64,000 nt of DNA, from the NCBI GenBank assembly GCA_008921705.1, contig VFFE01007901.1:608247-672246 (forward strand), in the 5' to 3' direction. Positions 33,601-43,400 of the stretch are shown piece after piece. The notes beneath the pieces are model-generated. The model searched no databases. It was given only the letters and a program-made list of their open reading frames with translations, and was not told where the DNA came from. The first letter of the stretch is position 1. Each line of letters opens with the position of its first letter. This DNA is from Burhinus oedicnemus. Lineage: Eukaryota > Chordata > Aves > Charadriiformes > Burhinidae. The position numbers were made by a program, and so were the translations under genes.

Positions 33601-36548
33601 CTGTCTGCTGATGGCCAGACCAGGGCGGGGGGATCAGATGGAGGAGAGGCAGGGGCTGAAGCAAGGGAGGGAGACAGAGAAGGAGCAGGGGGGGACCCCA
33701 GAGGCTCGGGGAAAGGCAGCAGAGCCGCGTGGCAGGAGAAGGTTTGGACGGAGGAGACCGGCAAGGATTTGTCTCCCATCCCCAGAAGGTCTGGAAGATT
33801 CACCCTGCTGATGCAGCCCCCTCCTCCCAGCCCCCCTGGCAGAGACCCGGCTGCCGTAGACACACGGGAACCGACAGAGACTCTGCTTTAATGCGAATCA
33901 CTTATTGACCCTGCAGAGCTGAGGGCGGAGGAAGATTGAAAGGAGGAAGTGTAGGGAAAGAGCTCCAATTAGCAGCATCAAAGCTATATATTATCCTCTG
34001 GAACAAGTGCCCGGGCCAGCAGGCAGTGAGCCAGTGCAGTGGCCACTGCGCCGCATGGTGCTGGGGTGACCTGGCCTCGCATAGAGCCCAGGGACCCCCC
34101 AGAGCATCCCCACTCGCTCCCCAGGAAAGACCCCAGTGCCCACCACCGTCCTCCGCAGGGAGAGGCTGCATGGCTGCATGGCTTGGGGTGGCCACTTTGG
34201 CAATCACACAGGGTTGGGAGAAGGGAGCCAGAGCCGGGGAGCCTGCCAAGAGACTGCTGGGACCATCAAAGGGGCAGAGAGAGACCTTCCTCCTCGGCCA
34301 CTTGCACTCTCCTGACTGGCCCCAGATGCCCACAGTGGTGCTCTGCATCATCTGAGCGATCCCCTCCAACTTCTGCAAGGCACTGAGATGCTGGAACCAA
34401 TGAGGAAATTTGCTGGGAGCCCTGGGGAAAACTGCTCCACGGCAGACGAGCAAGAGGTGGAGGAGCTGCTGGGATGTGGGCCCAAGGCAGGAGGTTTGGG
34501 AGCTGCCTGCATTGCGTTGGCTGGGAGAAGTTCAAGTCTCCTGCATGAGGACATCAGCAGGAGCTGGGTGGTGGGAAGGGACACCCATATTTCCTACTGT
34601 CCTCCCTTAAGGAGGGGACACCAAAAGCACCCAAAGGGTGTCTTCAGGGCCCCTCCACTGCTGCAAAGACCACTGAGAGCAAACACTCCATTTCTAACAG
34701 AGACAACGTCCTCTTGCCTTCTTGCTCCAGCATTTTCCACCACGCCTCTGCCTCCAGTACCTCCAGCATCTCCATTTACCCTGCAAGTATCGCAGGGACT
34801 CATCTCCTGAGCCCACCCAAATGTGTCTCTGACCCCAGGGATCCTGGGGGACGAGGCAGGGTCTCACCTCCCCCAGAGCCACCCCAACATCCCTGGGTAG
34901 ATGCTCTTCCCAGGAGAGCTTCAGAAGTTTCCTGAGCTGATCAAGCCCCCATTGCATGTTCCCCTTTCCCTTGAACGACATCCCTGTCCTCAATAGGGAG
35001 CAGGCAGTGAGAGGACCACAGCACCTCCAGCTCCCCTGCCCATCACTCACCCATGGCACATACTCAATACCCCATAAATATGTGTCTCTTACGGGCAACG
35101 TTGAGCACATATTCCAGCTTGGAGGACGGAGAGACTTTCCAACCTATTGGCTCGCATCAGGAACCACAGGATGAGCTCCTGAGGGATTGCTCAGACCTGC
35201 GAGCATCCCCTCCTCCTCTCTCTGGGGTCTGTAATGGCCTCGGACACCACTGGGTGCCCACCATTGAGTGGCACCTGCCTGGATGAAGGTCTGTGAGAAG
35301 AGCATAGCTCACACCCCAACCCTTGTGGGTCCTCCGCCCCCATGGTCCCACAGCCAGGGGTGAACTGTGGGTCCCAGCCGCACCGTGAGTCAGGGGCTCA
35401 GAAGATGACACCAGGGCAGGGTGAAGGGAACCTGGATTGTGGGAAGATGCTCTCCTTGCAGACGTCCCACCAAGAACGGTCCCGTGAGCTGGTGACAAAG
35501 GCGCTGCCTGTCCAAGGGGGAGCGGAGGGAGCGGAGGCAGCTGGCAGCACGCGGCCCCCAGGCCAAGCTAATCGGGATAATCGGAGAGAAACTGTGACGT
35601 AAGGCTGGGGGAAGCGGGGTCCCGGCCTTTCCCAGGCTCTGCCGTGCTCCACGCTCTCGTTCCCTGCCAGTTTATCAGCCACTGGAGCGCGACCAAGGGA
35701 ACATCGGCCAGGACAGAACAAACAAACATCCGAGTTTGGGCTTCCTTCCTTCCTTCAAATAACCAAAAAAAAAACCTACAAAAAAACCCAGAGAGCGTGG
35801 CGGGGCCGGGGGGGGGGAATTAGATTACATTTTTTAAAAAAATACTGAAACAAGTCAAATAAATAAGCATTTGTGTTTCCATGGGGACATGATGCATTCT
35901 TGGGAGTGGGAGCTTGGCCTCGGAGAAGTAACGCCAGAGCAGCAAAGCCAGGGATACCACGAGCGGCCCTGTGGGCAGCCCATCACTGCGCCCGGAGGGA
36001 CCCGGCGTATGTCCCTCGGCTCCGATAGCCCCTGGATCACACGCTGCGCAGGCGGCTGCACACCACAGGCAGGATCTCAGCCGCATCAGGGGCTTTGCTC
36101 CAGGGGCTTTGCTTCAGGTTTTAGCTCGCTTTCCTAACACGGTTGCGTGCTCCAGGTTTTCCTGCTGGGCTCAGTTCCCTCAATCCTCTTGAAATCAGTC
36201 ACCAATATCACTGTAAGAGACAGACATTTAGAGGTGACTTTAGTCCTAATAAGTGTCATGGAAGGAGAGAGTTAGGAGGAGCAGAGAGGCTCAAACCCTT
36301 ATTATACACCAGAAAATCCCTGTGGACTCTCAGGTCCCTAACGCACAGCCACGTTTCACCAGTTCACAGCCTGTTTAGAGGGGAAGTCCTGACGGATAGA
36401 GGTTGTTTTGTTCTATTTCAACAGCCTTGCAGCAGGGGTAGGTCAGGACCAGAAAGCAACTGGAGCTCCACTCCACAGACCTTCCTCTCCCTGACCTTTC
36501 TAAAAGGTCCTCTGGATTTTCCTCCGATCTTACTGTGCTGAATCATCC

Positions 36549-36950
36549 ATGATGGGCTGTGTTGAGTTGGGCCGGGTTGCATCATTCATGTTGGCTTGGG
36601 CTGTGTCATTCTCATTCAGTTGGGTTATATTGGGTCATTCGTATTGGGTCGGGTTGTGTTGGGTCATTCATGTTGGGTTGGGTCATTCGTCTTGGATTAT
36701 GTTGCATCATTTGTGTTGGGTCATTCGTGTTGGGTTGGGTCATTCGTCTTGGATTATGTTGCATCATTTGTGTTGGGTCATTTGTGTTGGGTTGGGTCAT
36801 TCGTGTTGGGTTGGGTCATTCATGTTGGGTCGGGTTGCGTTGGGTTGGGTCATTTGTGTTGGGTTGGGTTGAGGTGGGCTGGGCTGCCTCATTCATGTTG
36901 GGTTGTACTGAGTTGTGTTGTTTGGGTTGTACTGGGTTGAGTGTGGCTGG
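36549..36950. repeat. GT-rich minisatellite built on TTGGG and TCATT modules
   Basis: About 400 bp of tandem repeats with consensus like GTTGGGTCATTCGT. Spacings of 14, 19 and 24 bp differ by a 5-bp GTTGG-type insert, and a 57-bp higher-order unit (24+14+19) is visible, with CTTGGATTATG at 36,691 and 36,748. The plus strand is rich in G and T with almost no stops, so both strands show repetitive but meaningless open frames. It lies about 3.3 kb left of the TMLHE CpG island. Confidence 0.9.
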
Positions 36951-39759
36951 ACAGTGACACTCAGGTTGGGCTGGATGTGCATCAAAATGAAACAGCTCCG
37001 ACACCCACATTGACGTTTTTCAGAATTTCTGTCCTACGAACCATTTCCAGGAATATCCCCTATCTGCTCGGCCACCCTTTGTTCTTGCTGCTCTTGTGGA
37101 AATTGCCACCGTTTCCTGTAAGATGTGAATTCCCTGTTCTGACCTACGGAAATAGCCCCCAATTTTTGCCAGCGCCAAAGCCACGTGCAGAGAGAAACCT
37201 GCATGTGCCCTGCACGTCACAGAAAGCAACGTTTGACATCAGCAACGACAACGCACCTCCAAGAAATCCCGCGAGCGGGGAAGAGAGACTGATTTCTTGC
37301 ACGACCCATCAGAGGGGAAGGAGCGAGCCCAACGGAGGATGCATCTGTAGGATACAGAGCGACTTTCCTCCACGCGTGGTGATGCACCGATGACCTCAGA
37401 GCCCCGCGGCGCTGGAGCTGCCGGCAGGGACTGGCAGGGCCTTTCCCAGGCAGAGGGCTAATTCGGGATCCTCCGGGCCGGATGCGGTATCTCGTCACCA
37501 GCACCCATTAGAGAAGGGAAGAGCATTGTGTGGGCTGTTGCTTTTTTTAAAACTGTTTGTGACCCCAGGACTAGCATGCGAGTGAGAGCCACTGCTGGAG
37601 GAAGGAGGGGAGAAAGGGGAGAGGGACAGAAAATTCCCAGATCCCAACTCTCCCTGGGAAATCCCCAGAAAGCTTCCAGGCGCTTTCTTTCCCAGAACAC
37701 AAGATCCTACGTGCCGTGGCCAAGCGGCAGGTGCATGTCTGAAGTGCCGGGGATGCCGGGGGAGACAGCGGCCAGCCAGTGCACCTCTGAGGGTGCACAA
37801 GACCCAGCGGGTACGTGCCAGCAGCACAGGCTCAGCTCTGCAGGGCACAAGAGGGACTGCGAACCCCGGCGAGCTCCAGGGACCATGCTCCAGACCCTGA
37901 AAGCTGGCTCATCTAAGAAACAACCCCGTGAACCACAAACCATGGGATGTCCTGACGGCACTGCACTGCCCGTCCCAAACGGAGACAACATGTCGTTCAT
38001 TTAGTGGCCAGTCCAGCCACTAGAATTACCAAAAATTGGTTCTGTTCTACCTCAAAGCAGAACACCATGGGAGGGGGATCATCCCTCCCCAGAGCCCCCC
38101 AGTCTCCCCCAGACTCCTGATCGCAGCCCTTCAGCTGATTCACTATTTATTCGTATTCGCTCACATCAGGAACACGCCTGGATCCCACAGACACCCAGGC
38201 GAGTCCCTGCTCGGCTCTGGGACTGCGGCAGAGGTGCTGCAAGTGGGAGAGGGGCCAGGACCACGGTGCACAGAAGGATCAAGGGACAGGTGACAGGCAC
38301 TGCCCAAGCGTGAGGAGCACGGGGCCAGCCATCACCTCCTCCGGGGAGATGGCAGCGGGGCACACTTGCACCCCGGCAGCCCAGGAAGGGCCCGCAACAA
38401 ATTCTCATGGAGGCCGAGATGCCTCTGCCATGAGCTCACTCAGTGACTAACTTGTTTATCTCCCCTGGGAGCTGCACCGAGATTTTGGGAAGCCACAGAT
38501 CCCTGCCAGCTCCTCTGCCTGTTCCAGGCACCGCCCCCACCCCTTTCCTGAAAAACACTCTTGGAAAACAAGCAAGCTGCGGTGACACACCACCACGTCC
38601 CCTCGCTGCGAAGGCAATCACAGCAAGTGGCTGTTCTGCCTCTCGCCAGACCAACACACTGAGGAGTGCGATGGCAGGGAAACTGCAAGGACTGAAAATG
38701 CCTGAATTTTGGAAAACTAGGCACGGAAACTATGGCACCGCACAGATACCATACTGGGAAAACACACTGGGTGCTTCACTGGGGTGGTTTGTCTATGCAG
38801 GTAGTGGGGAGGCACACCTGAGACCTCGTCCTGCCCCATCTCCAGCACCAGCCAGGGCAGCTGCCTGCCAGGAATGCAGTCCCCATCCCAGAGTGACCCA
38901 AACATGCAGCACCTCTGAGGTCGCTGGGGCTCAGTACCACTCAGGATGTGCCTGATGTGCTGGGTTAGCCCACTTCGGGAGGTTCTGCCATCCCCACTGC
39001 CTGCCAGCACAGCTTGTCCCCAGCTGGCAGGGATGTCCGGGGACACCCTCCAGGCCGGCCAGACACCTCAGACCACCTGCTGGGAGGAACAGGCTCTGGG
39101 GGGGGTTATCCTGAGCACCACAGACAGGGCATGGACAACTGCTGACAGGACGAGCAGGGGTGCAGGGGGAGAGTGCCCACTCCTCTACAGAAACATCACA
39201 CTTAAGCGTATGACCAATGGCTTCAAGCTATCCACACATAACCAAACCTCAGCACTCCAGTGCCACCACGCGACACGTTCTCTCACCCCCTGCCACCTGC
39301 ATGCTCCCTCTTTCCGATGTGGCTCCCTCTCCATCCGTGCCCAGAGGCAGCTCAGTACCACTATCCTGCTCTGAAAGTGCAAGAGAAAAACCTGACGCAT
39401 CCGGGACCAGAGCTGCGGCCCCAAGGAGCCCCGCAGTGCTCCCCCTGCCCAGGGCAGGGTGACCAGCAGGTCTGGCTGGGAGAAGCCCCAGGGCACCCTC
39501 AGGGCTGGGAATACGCTCCCAGCGAGGCGGCGGGGCTGGGGACAGGCGGCAGCCGCCACCGCCGGGACGAGGCGGCCCTCCAGCGGGCGGACCCGCAGCC
39601 AGCCTGCCTCTACAGCCCGGCTCCGCGCCTCCCCCGCACACGAGCCGGTGCTGCGGTGCTTTTAGATAAGAATCAGCATTTTATATCCCAAAAGGTGATG
39701 TCCATTCTCCCCTCCCCGCCCCCAGCCGGTGCCAGCAGCTCCCGAAGGCTCGACCGGGA
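36951..39759. other. Intergenic DNA upstream of TMLHE; no gene recognised
   Basis: Ordinary non-repetitive DNA of mixed composition. No exon, RNA gene or repeat family is recognised. CpG density rises after about 39,500 into the island. Confidence 0.5.
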
Positions 39760-39779
39760 CCGACCCTGCTGCCATCGCC

Positions 39780-39790
39780 AACATGGCGCC
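39780..39790 (+). promoter_or_regulatory. YY1-like site
   Basis: The sequence AACATGGCGCC closely resembles the YY1 core (AANATGGCGGC). YY1 sites of this kind commonly mark transcription starts in CpG-island promoters. The match is imperfect at one position. Confidence 0.4.
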
Positions 39791-39806
39791 CCCCACCCTG
39801 GCGCAG

Positions 39807-39817
39807 TGCGCATGCGC
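39807..39817. promoter_or_regulatory. NRF1 site
   Basis: TGCGCATGCGC matches the palindromic NRF1 recognition sequence. NRF1 drives many nuclear genes for mitochondrial proteins, which suits TMLHE, a mitochondrial enzyme. Binding is inferred. Confidence 0.55.
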
Positions 39818-39859
39818 CGCCCGTCACACACACACACCGCGACTCTCTACACTGCGGTG

Positions 39860-40300
39860 TGCCTCTCTATGGTTCCCCCCCTACGGGGCGCTCTGCGGTT
39901 AAAGCGGCTCTTCGCGCTCCCGGCAGCGGCGCTCATCGCACGTCCCGCCCGCTCTACGGCGGGAGCCTCTCCAGAGGCAGCCTCTGCGCGCAGAGACTTT
40001 TCACCGTCTCCACGCTCTCAGGACACCCGCGTCTCGATGGTGCGTGCGGCGCTCTATCCGCCCGCCCAGGTCTCTATGGTGCGTGCGGCGCTCTATCCGA
40101 CGGCCTCCCAGCTCTTTATAACCGCCGGGGCCGCGGTTGGTAGCGTTTCCTGTTGCCGCCCGGTGCGGGCCCTGCTTTGTCCCTCTCCCGCGGAGCTGGC
40201 CCTGCCCGTGCCGCCCCCGTCCCTTCAGCATCCCGTACCGTCTCTATGGGTGCGGGCGCTCTAGCCCCGCGCGTCGCTCTCTATGGCGGGCGGCGCTCTA
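39860..40300 (+). repeat. Degenerate CTCTATGG/GCGCTCTA promoter repeat
   Basis: A module of TCTCTATGG followed by a G/C spacer and GCGCTCTA recurs at about 39,866, 40,032, 40,071, 40,241 and 40,270, with a degenerate copy near 39,950. The copies at 40,032 and 40,071 are nearly identical and exactly 39 bp apart. It lies entirely inside the CpG island. Confidence 0.7.
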
Positions 40301-40329
40301 GCCGGGCCCGCCCGCCCTCGGTGGTGCGG

Positions 40330-40485
40330 CCCCGCCCCGGGGCGGCCCGCGGCGCCGTTTGACGCCGCCTGAGGCGGCTCCGGCCCCGCCGCCGCTCCCC
40401 GGCCCGGCCCCGCCGGGGCCTCGGGGTCCGGTAACGCCGCTCAGGAGGAGCCGGGGCGGGTCCGAGCTGCGGGGGAGCTGCCGAG
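40330..40485 (+). other. TMLHE: Candidate TMLHE non-coding first exon
   Basis: Human TMLHE begins with a non-coding exon in a CpG island and starts translation in exon 2. Here a donor GAG followed by GTGGGT ends an exon at 40,485. An alternative donor (CCG followed by GTAACG) ends at 40,430. The start site is not determinable, so the left edge is nominal. Confidence 0.3.
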
Positions 40486-43400
40486 GTGGGTCGGGGCCCG
40501 AGGGAGAGCCCGGTTCTCGTCCCGGGGCTGGCGGCTGGGGTCGGGCCTGGCGCTCACCGGGGCCCGTCCTCCCCTCCCGGGGCCCGCCGTGCCGCTGCCG
40601 GGGGGGGCGGATCTTGGCGGCACGGGGGCTGCTCTTGGGCCGCCTCAACTGAGGGGCCCAGGAGCTCAAAGTGCAGTTTGTAATGTGACTATTGCGGGTT
40701 TTTTTGTTTTTTTGGTTTTTTTTAATTTTGTCTTCAAAAGGTCAGCGAGACTCGGATTTAAGAGCCCTTGGTTCTTCGGGTAGCATCAGCTTCCTGACGT
40801 ACACGCAGCGCCAAATGTGTAAAAGCTTTCAAGCAGCGTTTTTGGCCTGGTAGGTGCAGGGACCAGGAGAAGGGAGCAGGGAAGAGCCGTGACCACCAGC
40901 GGAGACTGTTTGTAATTCCTTCAATATCCTGAGCCCTCTGAAGCCTCGCTCCATCTTTTACCCCACCTCAGTCCTGTGCTCACACGGTCCCAGGTAACGT
41001 GAACTATCCCAGGTAACTATCTTCTGCGAGGCCAGGCTGAGAGAGTTGGGGGTGTTCAGCCTGGAGAAGAGAAGGCTCCGGGGAGATCTTCGAGCCCCTT
41101 CCAGTGCCTAAAGGGGCTCCAGGAAAGCTGGGGAGGGACTCTGGATCAGGGAGTGGAGCCACAGGACGAGGGGGAACAGCTTTAAACTGGAAGAGGGCAG
41201 ATTTAGATGAGACGTTAGGAAGAAATTGTTGCCTGTGAGGGTGGTAAGACCCTGGCCCAGGTTGCCCAGAGCAGCTGTGGCTGCCCCATCCCTGGAGGTG
41301 TTCAAGGCCAGGTTGGACGGGGCTTGGAGCAACCTGGTCTGGTGGGAGGTGTCCCTGCCCAAAGGTCCCTTCCAACCCAAACTATGCTATGATTCTGTCA
41401 ACGTTAGGTGACCTGGAGTTCGGACAGGGATTAAGACGCCAGATCCCATTAGTCTGTGAATGAGAGTTTGCAGCCAAGGGCAGCTCGTGGGAAGAGCTGT
41501 TTTCACTCTTTCCCTGGTAAAAGGCAACCCTTCCCTGCCCGGGAGAGCTGCCTGGCCCCCCTCTGTCAGGGTGGGACCCAGAGCGGGTGAATGAAGTGAT
41601 TTAGTAATAGGAGTTTACTGAAATAAGTATCCCTGTGGGGGAGATATACCACGAGGGCTGGCTGCTTTGCTGGAAAAAAGAATTACAGCTTGTTTCTGTT
41701 AAGCTGTGCAGCCTGAAAAGGCTTTGCTTGGGATGGATGAAGAAACTGCAGAGGAGACTGCAATATGAGGTTATGGGAAGGCGGGGGGTCTGGAGTCAGG
41801 TGACTGGTGTTAAATGTGGGGTGAGCGGATAATTACCTTTACTTCTAGGAAAATGAAGTAGCTGTGAAGCTGGCAGTGTCTGGGATGTCTTTATTAGCTC
41901 CTTAATTTAATTGAAATCCGTTGGGGGGAAGGGCTGGAAGGCAAATCTGATTCCTGACAGCTGAGATCTAATATAGTTGTCTGCTGCAGTGGCGCAGTCT
42001 GCGGGGGGGGGGGGGCAGGAGCCTTTCTCAGCAGGGGACAGTCAATCTGCCTTTTGTTTCTTTTGTAATTAATAGGTAAGCTAGGTCAGCTCGGGCTGTT
42101 AAGCCTTTAACTCTGCTGGCAATCAAGTGCCCGAGATGCCTGCCATCCCAGGGGACTTGGCCTGCCACAGGGTTGGTGTCTGTCACCTGGGTTAGTGTAC
42201 TTCGCTCATCTGGTTCTGGCAGGGCCCTCTCAAGGCAGCAGCTCTGTCTCGGCCTGTGCAGCACTCCTCTTTTATCCGTGTTGACTTTGCTCAAGCAGTG
42301 GCACTGTGTGGTGTTTGGGTACGTCTTTCAAAGCAGATAGAGATGTCAGATTAAATGAGCTGTATGTAGCCAAGAGGCCAGCAAGATCTGTGCCTTGTCT
42401 GAGATTTGCATACGCTATTTCTCAGGTTGCCTTGAAAAACAATTTATTTTCTCTTTCTCTCTCTTTTTGAAGTGTAAGGCTTGTTGTGCTGCTGAAATTT
42501 TCCTGTTTCTTATAGAGCAGAAACCTTTGCTTTAGCCAGATGCTTCTAGCAATGAAAAAGGATGTGTGAGTATAAGCAACTGAATGTTTGGAAATGCTTA
42601 ATGAAAAACAGATAATTTTTTTCAGATGCCAAATGAGCTTGAAAAACAGGCTGGACACGCTGTCACAGAGTGATGAAACAGGTCTGTTCACAGCACCAGC
42701 AGTTAGGGCATCAGAGCAGCTTCCCTAATGCCAGCAAGCCAGTGTCACTGTGTTCCTGGAAGGTTTTGGCTAAAAGCTGGCTAAAGACCACAGATTTGTG
42801 TGATTTCTCCTTCCATATATGTTTTCATTGCTGAAACTATTTGGTTACAAATTTTTCCAGCTCAGTATTTTTTTTTATGCTCAAAATGGGAATTGTGTCT
42901 TTTTGTCAAAGAGCTTAGAAAACAGTACTGGTTACTTCAAATGCTTCTTGTGTCAGCAGTGAGAGAAACAGCTGAGGGGCCAGGCGGGAAGTCTCTGGCC
43001 TCTTGTGAGGCCCACTCTTCCTTCCTCCTCTTTTCACAGCATGTCTGTTGTCTTTTCTCTCAAGAGACTTATGGTAATTCCTCAGATCATGATACATTTG
43101 AGTTTTCTGCCATTCCTTCCAGCACCCACAGCTCTCTTTCTTATGTTCGCCCTGTCATTTCTGGCATGGGTTCTGTGTGTGCTACTGTTTTTCATCCCCC
43201 ATGTGGTGGACTCTTGGATAGGATGAGCCACGCAGAAGATATTCACATTTAATGTCTGCACGGGATTTTGTCTTGCTTGGGCAAAGGGGCAGACATGGTA
43301 ATTGAACATCTCTCCCTTCTCAAAGTCCACTTGCATTTACGTGCAGGGTAGTTTAGTGTCTTCTTCCTCCTACCCTTTCTTTTTCCATTTCAAGGGAAGT

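Larger units (their letters stand above)
22561..36548. other. GC-rich intergenic DNA between SPRY3 and TMLHE, left part; no gene recognised
   Basis: No exon of a known family was found on either strand. The many open frames reflect GC-rich sequence. Embedded features listed separately are a CR1 fragment at 26,309-26,507, a possible ancient repeat at 25,226-25,300, and AT-rich islands at 29,285-29,375 and 30,410-30,660. A/T-rich homopolymer patches occur near 27,731-27,762 and 35,765-35,790. The rest shows nothing I can name. Confidence 0.5.
39760..40660 (+). promoter_or_regulatory. TMLHE: CpG island, presumed TMLHE promoter
   Basis: Very dense CpG and GC boxes (GGGGCGG and CCCCGCCCC types) occupy about 0.9 kb, then composition drops sharply. 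It is the only CpG island upstream of the TMLHE coding exons and lies in the right orientation, about 5.7 kb before the initiator exon. It contains an NRF1-like and a YY1-like site, a TATA-like CTTTATAAC at about 40,114-40,122, and a repeated CTCTATGG...GCGCTCTA module. CpG islands of this type are often bidirectional, so minus-strand transcripts toward SPRY3 are also possible. Confidence 0.6.

Noticed and set aside
36549..36950. Interstitial telomere
   Set aside because: The G-rich unit is TTGGG mixed with TCATT modules, not TTAGGG arrays, and the 14/19/24-bp structure is minisatellite-like.
36549..36957. Trp/Leu/His-rich repetitive protein frames
   Set aside because: Translations of the GT-rich minisatellite in all frames; no start context or family match.
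39260..40264. 334-codon plus-strand frame through the TMLHE CpG island
   Set aside because: CpG-rich DNA has few stops, and the repeated residues come from the promoter repeat. No homology to a known family was seen.
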